19,703 bases of DNA from assembly GCA_002279765.1 (NCBI GenBank), contig NCCR01000086.1:1-19703 (forward strand). Reading direction: 5' to 3'. Below, in pieces: positions 1 through 8,466 of the stretch. Under the pieces are notes generated by a model that was given only the letters and a program-made list of their open reading frames with translations, was not told the origin of the DNA and did not search any database. Positions within the stretch are counted from its first letter, which is position 1. Every line of letters starts with the position of its first letter. Position numbers and translations under genes: made by a program. Source of the DNA: Verrucomicrobia bacterium 12-59-8 (GTDB taxonomy: Bacteria > Verrucomicrobiota > Verrucomicrobiae > Verrucomicrobiales > Verrucomicrobiaceae).

Positions 1-333
1 CTGGGCGAGCGTGTGACCGTGGGGCACCGCGCGGTGGTGCATGCCTGCACGGTGGGGGATGAAGTGCTCGTGGGCATGGGGGCGATCATTTTAGACGGTG
101 CTCAGATCGGTGCGCGCAGCATTATTGCCGCCGGAGCATTGGTGACCAAAAACACGATCATTCCGGAGGGCTCGCTGGTCATCGGCTCACCGGCACGGGT
201 GGTGCGGTCCTTATCTCTGGGGGAGCAGCGGGGCAATGCGAAGCTCGCCTTGAAATATGTCGAGGTTTCACGGCGGTATCTGGCCATGGGACTTGGCGGC
301 GGGGTGGTGCAAATCGCCGCCGCTCCGGTTTAG
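1..333 (+). CDS. gamma-class carbonic anhydrase family protein (5' truncated)
   Basis: Reading frame 1 is open from the first base to the TAG at 331-333, so the N-terminus lies outside the window. The visible 110 residues are a left-handed beta-helix of hexapeptide repeats (V-G-H, G-M-G-A-I-I-L-D-G, G-A-R-S-I-I-A-A-G-A-L-V) ending in the family hallmark G-S-P-A-R-V-V-R. Two histidines five residues apart in G-H-R-A-V-V-H match two of the three zinc ligands of gamma carbonic anhydrases (Cam/YrdA type). The third ligand would lie upstream. Family members reversibly hydrate CO2 or act as uncharacterised cytosolic trimers; activity cannot be judged from a fragment. The C-terminal extension after the helix is about 40 residues and ends in a hydrophobic, Gly/Ala-rich tail. 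Confidence 0.85.
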   Translation: MGERVTVGHRAVVHACTVGDEVLVGMGAIILDGAQIGARSIIAAGALVTKNTIIPEGSLVIGSPARVVRSLSLGEQRGNAKLALKYVEVSRRYLAMGLGGGVVQIAAAPV

Positions 334-407
334 GCAGCCAGGCTAGGCGTAGAAAAACCCACCGTGTGTGTTGCCATCGGGCTGCGTGCGGCTTTTAATT
401 GGCCTTA

Positions 408-1049
408 ATGAACAAGGATGTCATCGAAGTGCAGGTGCGTGCGGTGCTGCCGCTGGAGGGCAGCTTTGCCGTTTTCCTGGGCAATGAAACCAAGGTCTTC
501 GTGATCTACATTGACGAGTCCGTCGGCACGGCGATCTCCATGTTTATGCGGGGTGTCTCCAAGGAGCGGCCGCTGACGCACGACTTGGTCGGGCATCTGC
601 TACTGGCCTTTGGCGCCAAGGTGGAGCGCGTGGTCATCAACAACATCAACGGCAGCGTGTTCCATGCGCGCCTCATTATCTCTGCGGAGAATGAACTGCA
701 AACGACGCGCAAGGTGATCGAGCTTGATGCGCGCCCGAGCGACAGCATTGCCATGGCGGTGCAGCAAAGCGCGCCGATTTTTGTGGCCAAGTCCGTGTGG
801 GATACGGTGGAAGATGTGAGCGACACCCTGGCCCAGATCGAAAAGAAGGGCCTGGAAGTGCAGCAGGCCGCTGAAGCCGCTGCGGAGGAGGATGACGAAG
901 ATGACGACGATATCGAGGAGTTCAGCGATGAAGACATCAACACCATTGCCGGCCTCGAACCGGGCAAGGGCGATGATGAATATGACGACGGCTTCGGCGG
1001 CGATGACGACGACGAGGAAGGTGAGGAGTGGAAGAAAGCGGACGGCTGA
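408..1049 (+). CDS. Bifunctional nuclease (BFN/DUF151) domain protein with acidic tail
   Basis: 213 residues from the ATG at 408; an in-frame TTG at 399 is possible but less likely. Residues 1-135 are a BFN domain. The diagnostic D-A-R-P-S-D-S-I-A-M-A-V block lies near residues 97-108, preceded by the family's I-Y-I-D-E and L-T-H-D-L segments. Relatives in Thermotoga and in plants are described as bifunctional (DNase/RNase) nucleases, but the biochemical role in bacteria is poorly settled. Residues 150-213 are almost entirely Asp, Glu and Gly, with runs such as E-E-D-D-E-D-D-D-D, and are probably disordered. Many bacterial BFN proteins end soon after the domain or carry a UVR motif instead. 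The gene converges on the cytochrome gene with only 7 bases between stops. No Shine-Dalgarno is visible. Confidence 0.85.
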   Translation: MNKDVIEVQVRAVLPLEGSFAVFLGNETKVFVIYIDESVGTAISMFMRGVSKERPLTHDLVGHLLLAFGAKVERVVINNINGSVFHARLIISAENELQTTRKVIELDARPSDSIAMAVQQSAPIFVAKSVWDTVEDVSDTLAQIEKKGLEVQQAAEAAAEEDDEDDDDIEEFSDEDINTIAGLEPGKGDDEYDDGFGGDDDDEEGEEWKKADG

Positions 1050-1056
1050 GGGGCGA

Positions 1057-3387
1057 TCAGCGCCTTGTCAAAGCGGCGCGCAGTTGCAAGGCTTCGCCAT
1101 AGCCGGGTGAGATGCTCAGGGAGCGATCCAGTGCGGCGATGGCTTCTGGTATGCGGTTTTGCCGTGCGAGAAGGGTGGCGCGGGCATACGGAATGCCGGG
1201 ATCGCGGGGATTGGCGAGTTCGCCGCGTTGCAGGGCGTCGAGTGCGCCAGGGATGTCGCCCTGGCCGTTTTTGGCGAGTCCCAGATTGTACCAGGCGCGC
1301 GACAAGCCGGGATCGAGCCGGGTTGCTTCCTGCAGAGCTTGAATCACGGCGGGCATGTCGCCCGTCTCGCTAAGGGCTAGGCCGAGTTCGTAATGATACT
1401 CGGCGTGATTGGGCGCGAGCTTGATGGCATCGCGCAGCTTGGCAATGGCGAGCGTTGTCTGGCCGGTCGTGCTGTACATCATGGCCAGGTCGTGATGGAA
1501 AGGCGGTGAGTTTGGGTCCCAGCGAATGGCGGTTTCCATATGCCGGGTGGCTGAGTCCAGATTGCGCCGGGCAAACTCGAACTGGGCCAGCTGCATCTGA
1601 CCGCTGGGCTGGTCGGCGTTCAAGTCGAGCATGTGTTGCAGGTCCTGACCGGCGGCGGAATCGAGATTCAGGCTTTCGCGCAAGGCCCAGGCGGCGGAGA
1701 CACGCACCCCGCGCACCGGGTCATTGAGCAAGGGCTCGATGGCAGACCGAATCGTGCCGCTTTGCAACATGGGTTCGAGGGTGCGGATGGCGCTTTCACG
1801 CACGAGTGGATGGGCATGCTGCAACTGGGCTGTGACGGCGGTTTGCACGGCAGGCTGGTCAATCCAGCGGTCAAGAAGCAGTGTGGCGCTGGCTTTCCAG
1901 TGGGGGATTTCATCGCTGCTGAGCAGATCCACGAGTCCGCTGCGGGCGGTCTCATCCCCCTGGCGCGCCTGGGCGATCAGTGTGGCGCGTGTGCGCGTTT
2001 TGCGGTCCATCTTTGGCCCCCACCACTTTTGCGTAGCTTCGAGCGCCCAGTCGGTGGTTTTGTCGGTGTGGCATTTATTGCAGGCGTTCGGCACGTTGAA
2101 CTGCTTGGTCAGCAGCGGATCGGGAATGGTGAAGCCGTGGTCGTGGCGCGGGTGTCGCTGCATGTAAACGGTCTGGGGCATGTGGCAGTTCACGCATTGA
2201 TTTCCGGTGCTGGAACTCTGATGAAAGCTGTGCGCCTCCGGCATGATGGGCGGTGCATTGGGGAAGCCTCCGGGCGTGTGGCAGCGCATGCAGAGCTGGT
2301 TGCCGGGCAGAATGGTCTTCATGCTGTGCATGTCATGGCAGTCCATACAGCGCACGCCGGCATTGTGCATGCGGCTACTGAAAAAGCTGCTGAACTCGTA
2401 GTCCTCGTCGCGAATCTGGCCGTCGGGGTAGAAGGTGTCGGTCTGATCGGTGATGGTGAGGTGGTAATGATCCCAGAAGGAATCGCCGGGCACAAAGTCG
2501 CCGGTGACTTCACCGCGCCGGGAGTGGCAGCCGGCGCAGTTTTCGATGTGCTGGTCGCGGGTCCATTTCGTGAGAGTGGGGTCGCCTTTGGCACCGGGAT
2601 GGGCATGCTGCCAGGTGTTGTGCGGTTTCATGGGGCCATGGCAGGATTCGCAGCTCACGGACATCTCGGCCATGGTGGTGCGGTAGCCATCGGTCTTGGC
2701 GTCATAGTTTTTACGCAGGCGAGTGTTGTGGCAGGTGGCGCACATCTGGTTCCACACCATGCCACGCCCGGTCCAGTGGCCCCACTCGCCGGGCTTGCGG
2801 TCTTCATTGCCATAAACATTGAACCACTCGTTTTTGTTCGGATCCAGGCAGGCTTCCATGGCCTGCAGCCGACCATTGCCGCCATCGGCGAGGAACTGGC
2901 GCAGCGGGTCGTGGCCGATGACGCGTTCGACACGATAGGGGGTGATCTTGTCGCCAAAACCGAGGGCGATCAGTTCGTAGCTGCTGCCGGCTTTTCGCAC
3001 CTCGGTGGTCTGCGTGCCGTGCTGGAAGCTGCGGGTGGGGACAAATCCAGCGTCGTCGAGCTTGGGATCCGGATTGCGTTCAGCGAGGCCGTGATGGGAG
3101 TCCTGCCATTTGATGAACTGATCGGCGTGGCATTCGCGGCAGCTCTGGGAGCCAGCGTAATGGGCGAAGACCGTTGTTTCATCCGGCATGGCGTAAGGTT
3201 CTGCCTTGGCGAGGGAGAACACTGCGGGGGCGGGCAAAGGCGTGTATGATTTCTGCGGCCACAAGGCCCAGGCGACCAGAATCGCCACGCCTGCGGCAAT
3301 GCCACCGATAAAAATGCCACCGATAAACAACCCGGCCTTCCACGAAGATTCGGGTGGGGGTGGGGCAGGTGGGGTCTTTTTCTTCAT
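1057..3387 (-). CDS. Membrane-anchored octaheme cytochrome c with HEAT and TPR repeats
   Basis: 776 residues from the ATG at 3387; a GTG two codons earlier (3393) is an alternative start. A Lys/Pro-rich N-terminus and one hydrophobic segment (about residues 18-44) anchor the protein with the bulk outside the cytoplasmic membrane. Eight CxxCH heme-binding motifs follow: CRECH (about 83), CATCH (216), CESCH (246), CAGCH (284), CMDCH (347), CMRCH (366), CVNCH (398) and CNKCH (426). The arrangement resembles cytochrome c554-like multiheme proteins. HEAT-like helices occupy about 450-580 and at least five TPR units run from about 590 to the end. This mix is known from Planctomycetes, Verrucomicrobia and Acidobacteria, where it is usually annotated only as a TPR protein. 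A respiratory electron-transfer or scaffold role is inferred; substrate and partners are unknown. No heme-lyase gene is nearby. Confidence 0.88.
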   Translation of the reverse strand: MKKKTPPAPPPPESSWKAGLFIGGIFIGGIAAGVAILVAWALWPQKSYTPLPAPAVFSLAKAEPYAMPDETTVFAHYAGSQSCRECHADQFIKWQDSHHGLAERNPDPKLDDAGFVPTRSFQHGTQTTEVRKAGSSYELIALGFGDKITPYRVERVIGHDPLRQFLADGGNGRLQAMEACLDPNKNEWFNVYGNEDRKPGEWGHWTGRGMVWNQMCATCHNTRLRKNYDAKTDGYRTTMAEMSVSCESCHGPMKPHNTWQHAHPGAKGDPTLTKWTRDQHIENCAGCHSRRGEVTGDFVPGDSFWDHYHLTITDQTDTFYPDGQIRDEDYEFSSFFSSRMHNAGVRCMDCHDMHSMKTILPGNQLCMRCHTPGGFPNAPPIMPEAHSFHQSSSTGNQCVNCHMPQTVYMQRHPRHDHGFTIPDPLLTKQFNVPNACNKCHTDKTTDWALEATQKWWGPKMDRKTRTRATLIAQARQGDETARSGLVDLLSSDEIPHWKASATLLLDRWIDQPAVQTAVTAQLQHAHPLVRESAIRTLEPMLQSGTIRSAIEPLLNDPVRGVRVSAAWALRESLNLDSAAGQDLQHMLDLNADQPSGQMQLAQFEFARRNLDSATRHMETAIRWDPNSPPFHHDLAMMYSTTGQTTLAIAKLRDAIKLAPNHAEYHYELGLALSETGDMPAVIQALQEATRLDPGLSRAWYNLGLAKNGQGDIPGALDALQRGELANPRDPGIPYARATLLARQNRIPEAIAALDRSLSISPGYGEALQLRAALTRR

Positions 3388-3534
3388 GCGCACGCCAGAC
3401 TAGGCGGACGCGACAACGGCGCAAGACGCGAGGAGCAGACCGCTTACAACGGGCTGATGCGGTTTTTCCTTTTCAGAGTGGTAGAAATCAGTGTTAACAA
3501 GGAGGTTATAGAGTTTTTTTCTGAATAAATACAG

Positions 3535-3563
3535 TTGACGATTTTAGGTGCTATTTGAATTTG
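3535..3563 (+). promoter_or_regulatory. Possible promoter for the NYN/LOTUS gene
   Basis: The 3394-3567 spacer between two divergent genes is clearly more AT-rich than its surroundings. It contains TTGACG (3535-3540), a 5-of-6 match to a sigma-70 -35 box. The region 16-17 bases downstream (about 3557-3563) is AT-rich but has only a poor -10 match, and it sits within 10 bases of the ATG at 3568, which would imply a very short leader. An AT-rich tract at 3511-3530 could hold another promoter. This is a weak call based on one box. Confidence 0.2.
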
Positions 3564-3567
3564 ATCC

Positions 3568-5046
3568 ATGAATTTGACCGAATCTGCCGCAGCACCGAAA
3601 GTGGCCATGTACTGGGACTTTGAGAACATTCATGCTTCGCTTTATGAGCAAGAGGTCGGCCCTTACAAGGAGGCGGCTCGGTTCAAGCCGCAGCAGGAGT
3701 TGCTGGATGTTGCGGCGGTTATGGATTTTGCCCGCTCGGTAGGTCGTGTGTGTATCAACCGGGCGTATTGTAACTGGTCGTTCTTTTTTCGTTATTCAGA
3801 CGCGCTTTCCGGGGTGGGCATGGAGTTGGTGCAATTGTTTCCACGAGGTCCGCATGGCAAGAACGGGGCGGACATTCAAATGTGCGTGGACATGATCGAA
3901 GACCTGCTGCGCTTGGATGTGGATGTCTGTATCATTGTGAGTGGTGACAGTGATTTCATCGGTGCTGCTCAGAAGGCTCGGCAATATGGGAAACGAGTGA
4001 TTGGCATTGGCGTGCGGGATTTTTCCAACCGCTTTTTTCAGCGCGTCTGCGATGAGTTTAAATTTTACGACACGCTGGTGCAGGCCGAGGTGGCGACTCC
4101 TGTGACGGTGGAGGACTCTGGCAAAATGAGCATGGAATCCGCCAAGAGGCTGCTGGTGGCCACTGTGAGCCGTCTGGTGACACTGTATGGCGAGCCAGCA
4201 GTGCTGAAAGCGCGGGTGAAGCCGATGATGCTTCGACTCGAGTCAGCATTTGATGAACGGGATGTGATTGCAGGCGAGGATGGGATGGGATTCGCCAATT
4301 TTTCCACCTTTCTATCCGCCTGCTCTGATGTGATCGAAGAGCTTCCAGGGGAAGGGGATCATACGATCAGGTTGCGCAGCGGTGTGGTCGAGGCTGCGGC
4401 TGGTGCGCAGATGTCCGAGGAAACGCGGGAAAAGTGCCGACGGCTGCTGGTGGCAGCTATGACCTTCATGCTGCGCAACCGTGACACGGTGCTGATGGCG
4501 GCGGTCAAGTTGATGATGATGAAGCTGGAGCCTGGATTTGATGAGAAAAAGGTAGGTGCCAAAAATCTGCTGTCATTCCTGCAATGGTTTCCAGACATCG
4601 TCGCCATTCATGGCGAAGGGCCGAAACGCACTTTGGAACTGCTGGTTGAGAAAAATGAGGGTGGGTACGAGCCGCCTCCGCTACCGCAGTCGGCGCTTCC
4701 TCCTTTGGAGGTGATTCAGGCAACCATGCCTTTTCACTTTGAATCACTGCGCGAGAAGCCTGCGGATGGATGGCCTGATTATTACGAAAGGCTGAAGGCC
4801 AGTCTCGATGCCGCAGGATTCGTCATTGAACGACCGGGACTGCAGGGGATCAAGAAGCTCATGACGGATATCAAAGCTTTCAATATGCTGCCGAATCAGG
4901 GGGGCGTCACGCTGGTGGACAGCTTTGCCAATATCGAAGGTTTATGGGCATGTGTCTTGGATCAACTGTCACGTGTGCCGCAAGGTGTTCTTTCTGTCAG
5001 TGAAGGCGTGTCAAAAAATGAAGTTACCGAGAAAACTGCAGGCTGA
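3568..5046 (+). CDS. NYN-domain nuclease with tandem LOTUS/OST-HTH-like domains
   Basis: 492 residues. Residues 12-170 form a NYN (PIN-like, LabA/DUF88) domain. The acidic residues expected to bind metal are visible: D17 in Y-W-D-F-E-N, D102 in G-A-D-I-Q-M, and D127/D129 in S-G-D-S-D-F. Two related helical segments follow, about 188-270 and 285-360. Both read R-R/K-L-L-V-A followed by V-K-x-M-M-x-(K/R)-L-E-x-x-F-D-E, the pattern of LOTUS/OST-HTH RNA-binding domains, which frequently accompany NYN domains in bacteria. A third similar segment may occupy 400-475 after a Pro-rich linker. RNA cleavage directed by LOTUS binding is inferred; the target is unknown. The gene stands alone, converges on the OmpA gene with a 16-base gap, and appears less GC-rich than its neighbours, which may indicate transfer. 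Confidence 0.85.
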   Translation: MNLTESAAAPKVAMYWDFENIHASLYEQEVGPYKEAARFKPQQELLDVAAVMDFARSVGRVCINRAYCNWSFFFRYSDALSGVGMELVQLFPRGPHGKNGADIQMCVDMIEDLLRLDVDVCIIVSGDSDFIGAAQKARQYGKRVIGIGVRDFSNRFFQRVCDEFKFYDTLVQAEVATPVTVEDSGKMSMESAKRLLVATVSRLVTLYGEPAVLKARVKPMMLRLESAFDERDVIAGEDGMGFANFSTFLSACSDVIEELPGEGDHTIRLRSGVVEAAAGAQMSEETREKCRRLLVAAMTFMLRNRDTVLMAAVKLMMMKLEPGFDEKKVGAKNLLSFLQWFPDIVAIHGEGPKRTLELLVEKNEGGYEPPPLPQSALPPLEVIQATMPFHFESLREKPADGWPDYYERLKASLDAAGFVIERPGLQGIKKLMTDIKAFNMLPNQGGVTLVDSFANIEGLWACVLDQLSRVPQGVLSVSEGVSKNEVTEKTAG

Positions 5047-5062
5047 GAGATTGAGTGCCTGC

Positions 5063-6532
5063 TCAGAAATCGAGGTAGATCTCCGCGCGGCGGTTGTGGC
5101 TGCGGCCTTCGGGATCGTCAGTGCCGTCGGATTTTTTGTTGGGGCTGAGTGGCTGGGCTTTGCCGAGGCCGGTGGTCTCCACCTGATCGGCAGGAACGCC
5201 GAGGACGGCAAGCTGCTGCTTCACGGCCTCCGCACGACCGCGTGAAAGGCGGATGTTGTAGTCATCCTCGCCTTTTTCATCGGTGTGACCGGCGATGCGC
5301 AGCTTCTTGGAAGGGTCCGCCTTCATGAGTGCGGAGATGACTTCGAGCTGCTTCAGCGCACGGGGATGCAGCTCAGCGCGGTCATATTCAAAGTAGAGGG
5401 CGAGCGATTCACCGCCCTTGGGGTTCTTCACGATGGGGGTGTAGGGCACGCCGAGCTTCGAGGCGCTTTTGGCAAAGGAACCGAGGATGTCGGAGAGATT
5501 GAGCCCCACGATTTTCCACGGCTGGGCGATGTCTGCGCGCTTGAGTTCCACGCCGAATTCGGTGTTTTGCTGGAGCGACTCCGACTGCACCTGGGCAATG
5601 ACCCAGGAGACTTCAGGATTGGCGATGGTAACGATGAGCGGCTTGGCCGAATTCAAGGAATACTGGCCTTCTTCAAATACGATGCAGAGGCCGAGGAGTC
5701 GCTCGACCGGCACTTTTTTGTCATCGACAAAAGCACGTGCGGCGGTGAAGTCGTGCTTCAGGAGGTGGCGGACAAAATCACTGGCAAAGGCTAACGCGTC
5801 GGTGCCGTCTTCAACTGTGAAAAGCGGCTTCATGGCGGCGGCGGTGGTAGGGGCCGGTGCTGGAGCGACAGGTGTGCCTGCGGTGGGAACCGCAGGCGGC
5901 GCGGCGGACATGGCCGCGATGGCACTGCTCATGGCCTTGGGCAGGGTGGCTTTGGCGACTTTCCAGCCCATGTGCTCGTCACGCTCCAGATCCAGCTGCA
6001 TGCGCACGGTTTCCTGCGAACCGGGCATGACAAAGGGGAGGGTGATGCGGGTGCGGTTTTCGACAAGGCCAAGGAGTTCCACCTGATCTTCCGTGGCAGG
6101 TTTATAGCCCATGGCGGCGAGTTTTTCAAAGAGCTTGGCGGCACTGTCAGACTGATTTGCATCTGAGGCGGCTGCGAGCTTGCCTGCCATGGCAAAATCA
6201 CCCGTGGTGAGGCTGCGAACCAATTGCCTGCCCAGATCCAGAGGGCGGGCAAAGGCAAAGGCCGGCGGTGCGGGCTTCGGCGGAGCCGGTGGCGTGACCA
6301 TGGGCGGCGGCGTGGCGGGAACTGCCGGTGCGGCAGGCTTGGCGGCGTCAGCCCCTGCTTTGGCGGGAGCGGCATCTCCAGCTGCAGCGTCCTTTTGGGC
6401 CTGCATTTTCTTTTGGGTGAACAGAAAGAAGATGGCGGTGCTCAGCGCAAGCGCGGCAACGACGATGATGACTGGCACGAGACTGCCGCCGAAAACGGAG
6501 CGGGGAGGGGTGGAGCGGGGCGGGATTTGCAT
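5063..6532 (-). CDS. OmpA-domain peptidoglycan-binding protein, inner-membrane anchored
   Basis: 489 residues from the ATG at 6532. Residues 16-40 are a hydrophobic segment with no clear signal-peptidase site, so it probably works as an inner-membrane anchor. A Pro/Ala/Lys-rich periplasmic stretch (about 42-95) follows, then two poorly characterised repeats that resemble each other: F-A-R-P-L-D-L-G-R-Q-L-V-R-S near 95 and F-A-S-D-F-V-R-H-L-L near 235. The C-terminal 115 residues are an OmpA/MotB domain with G-H-T-D-E-K-G, N-I-R-L-S-R-G-R-A-E-A-V and N-R-R-A-E-I, including the Asp and Arg used to bind diaminopimelate. Its likely role is tethering the membrane to the cell wall. The M23 peptidase gene lies 85 bases upstream on the same strand, so the two may form an operon acting on peptidoglycan. 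Confidence 0.87.
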   Translation of the reverse strand: MQIPPRSTPPRSVFGGSLVPVIIVVAALALSTAIFFLFTQKKMQAQKDAAAGDAAPAKAGADAAKPAAPAVPATPPPMVTPPAPPKPAPPAFAFARPLDLGRQLVRSLTTGDFAMAGKLAAASDANQSDSAAKLFEKLAAMGYKPATEDQVELLGLVENRTRITLPFVMPGSQETVRMQLDLERDEHMGWKVAKATLPKAMSSAIAAMSAAPPAVPTAGTPVAPAPAPTTAAAMKPLFTVEDGTDALAFASDFVRHLLKHDFTAARAFVDDKKVPVERLLGLCIVFEEGQYSLNSAKPLIVTIANPEVSWVIAQVQSESLQQNTEFGVELKRADIAQPWKIVGLNLSDILGSFAKSASKLGVPYTPIVKNPKGGESLALYFEYDRAELHPRALKQLEVISALMKADPSKKLRIAGHTDEKGEDDYNIRLSRGRAEAVKQQLAVLGVPADQVETTGLGKAQPLSPNKKSDGTDDPEGRSHNRRAEIYLDF

Positions 6533-6617
6533 AGCCGGGGGTAAGCTGTCCTAGAATAGCAGCAAAGATGCCACCACGGGGGGCGATGAATCAAGGTCTA
6601 TTATGCGCCGGGCGTGC

Positions 6618-7472
6618 TCAGCGTTTTTCGTCGGTGGCGGTCGTGGTCTGGCCGGCACGCATCTTGGCTTTCAGGCGTGACCAGAAGTCATCATCCTGTT
6701 TTGGCTCGTCCTTGCCCGTGCCGGAGCCGTTTTTGAAGGAGGGTACATCCACACTGGCGGTGCGCGCGCCATCGCTGCTGGTGTCCGCCAGGGCCCGGCC
6801 ATAGGGTGCGAAATTGTTTACGGGCACGTCGTACTTCTGCATGCTCGAGGGCAGGACGCGGCGCGCGTTGATGAAAGCGGTCGGGCTGTAGTAATTGGAG
6901 GAATCCCGCGCGAACTGGGAGCGGTTCATGCCGATGTGCAGATTCTTGCGCACTTCCAGATGCAAATGCACGGCGTACATGCCGTTGTTGCCACCCATCG
7001 TTCCGACGATCTGGCCTTTCTCGACGAGGTCGTGCAGCTTCACTTTGCGCTCATGGAGGTGACCGTACAGGGAGTCCACCATGGCGATTTTGCCATCGGC
7101 CTCGCGGAAAATATGACGGACCAAGATGCAGTTGCCCCAGCCGACACCGATGTTTTGGGAGAAAATCACGACACCACGACCGATGGAATAGATCGGTGCC
7201 CCGAGGTCGGTGTCACCGCCGCCGCGGCCGTTCCAGTCCTCACCCAGATGGCCGTTGGGCCAGTAGCCGCGTGCTTTGTAGAAGCCGTCGGCGTCCGGCT
7301 TGCCCACAGGAAAATCAAAGCCATCGGCTAATCGCACGCGCAGCCTTGAGCCGGACTGTGCGGCTGCATTCAGGGTCATCACCAAGGCGATGCAGGCACA
7401 CATCACCACCTGCCACCAAGAAAAATGGCGGTTGAACAATGGTACGGATGAATGGGAGGCACTGGCTGGCAT
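6618..7472 (-). CDS. M23 (LytM-type) metallopeptidase family protein, secreted
   Basis: 284 residues from the ATG at 7472. An upstream TTG (7508) and an internal ATG (7403) are alternatives, and none has a Shine-Dalgarno. From the 7472 start, a hydrophobic segment at about 19-37 ending A-A-A-Q looks like a signal peptide. The zinc-site motifs of M23 endopeptidases are present: H-x-x-x-D (H75...D79 in G-H-L-G-E-D), Y-G-H-L-H (H128), and H-L-H (H149/H151). The enzyme should cleave peptide cross-links of peptidoglycan in the periplasm. The C-terminal 80 residues are charged and low in complexity, without a recognised domain. Placed before the OmpA-domain gene and divergent from uppP, it belongs to a cell-envelope neighbourhood. 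Confidence 0.87.
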   Translation of the reverse strand: MPASASHSSVPLFNRHFSWWQVVMCACIALVMTLNAAAQSGSRLRVRLADGFDFPVGKPDADGFYKARGYWPNGHLGEDWNGRGGGDTDLGAPIYSIGRGVVIFSQNIGVGWGNCILVRHIFREADGKIAMVDSLYGHLHERKVKLHDLVEKGQIVGTMGGNNGMYAVHLHLEVRKNLHIGMNRSQFARDSSNYYSPTAFINARRVLPSSMQKYDVPVNNFAPYGRALADTSSDGARTASVDVPSFKNGSGTGKDEPKQDDDFWSRLKAKMRAGQTTTATDEKR

Positions 7473-7660
7473 GCCGAAGGGAGGTGATCGTAGTCGAAAA
7501 CGTTGCAAAGGCCAGCCTGAAAACCATTGCTGTGGAAGAGATTGGCGGCTTGCTGCGAATTATCAGGTTCAATGCATTGAGTGAAGTGCGGGGGCTTGCA
7601 AACTGCGCCGCCCGCCTGATTGTTCTCTATCCTTTACCAAAACCCCTCCCTATTCCCGTC

Positions 7661-8464
7661 ATGCCCGATTGGCTCGCGATCATTCTCCTCGGCATCATCG
7701 AAGGTGTCACCGAATTCCTGCCCATCTCATCCACAGGGCACCTGCTGATCCCGCAAAATCTGCATTGGCTGCCGCAGAAAAGCGATCTGTTCAATGTAGT
7801 GATTCAGAGCGGTGCCGTCCTCGCGGTGCTGGCGGTGTTCTCCCAGCGGCTGAAACATCTGGCATCCACCCTAGGAGAGGCGACCACGAGGGATTATCTG
7901 GCAAAGCTGTTTGTGGCGTTCTGCATCACGGCAGTGGGTGGTTTGCTGCTTAAAAAGTTCGGCGTCAAGCTGCCGGAGACGATCCCGCCGGTGGCTTGGG
8001 CCACCTTGATCGGCGGATTGATCATTCTTGTGCTGGAGTTTTTGCACAAAGGTAAAACGGGTACGGCGCACATCACCTGGGCGGTGGTGGTCGCCGTGGC
8101 GCTGGCGCAATTGCTGGCGGCGGTGTTTCCCGGCACCTCGCGCTCGGGGGCCAGCATCCTGATGGCGCTGGCCTTTGGCGTGTCACGGCCTGCCGCCACG
8201 GAGTTTTCGTTCCTGCTGGGCATCCCCACACTGATGGCAGCCGGGGCGTTCAAAATTCTCTCCGCGATCAAGGACGGTGAGGCGGGGCAGGAAGACTGGG
8301 GCATGGTCGTACTCGGCACCGTGGTTTCCGCCGTCTTCGCCTTCATCGTGGTGAAGTGGCTCATTCGTTTTGTACAGGGGCACACGTTCAATGGTTTTGC
8401 GTGGTATCGCATCGCGCTTGGTAGTGCGCTTTTGGTATGGGTTTGGAATGGAGGAGGGAACTGA
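7661..8464 (+). CDS. uppP: Undecaprenyl-diphosphate phosphatase UppP (BacA)
   Basis: 267 residues from the ATG at 7661, the usual family length. The frame is open much further upstream, but translation starting there would add a non-homologous leader. The integral membrane protein shows both catalytic signatures: I-I-E-G-V-T-E-F-L-P-I-S-S-T-G-H (residues 12-27) and P-G-T-S-R-S-G (157-163, with the essential Arg at 161). It dephosphorylates undecaprenyl diphosphate to recycle the lipid carrier for peptidoglycan and other surface polymers, and it gives bacitracin tolerance. It heads a plus-strand series; the DUF2062 gene begins 2 bases after its stop, so the two are very probably co-transcribed. 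Confidence 0.95.
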   Translation: MPDWLAIILLGIIEGVTEFLPISSTGHLLIPQNLHWLPQKSDLFNVVIQSGAVLAVLAVFSQRLKHLASTLGEATTRDYLAKLFVAFCITAVGGLLLKKFGVKLPETIPPVAWATLIGGLIILVLEFLHKGKTGTAHITWAVVVAVALAQLLAAVFPGTSRSGASILMALAFGVSRPAATEFSFLLGIPTLMAAGAFKILSAIKDGEAGQEDWGMVVLGTVVSAVFAFIVVKWLIRFVQGHTFNGFAWYRIALGSALLVWVWNGGGN

Positions 8465-8466
8465 GC

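Noticed and set aside
1633..3249. 538-codon plus-strand open frame opposite the multiheme cytochrome
   Set aside because: It is the antisense shadow of a gene with eight heme motifs. Its product is low-complexity Gly/Ala/Val/His sequence with no domain.
3499..3505. Strong Shine-Dalgarno-like AAGGAGG
   Set aside because: No ATG, GTG or TTG follows at a usable distance, so no small gene can be assigned.
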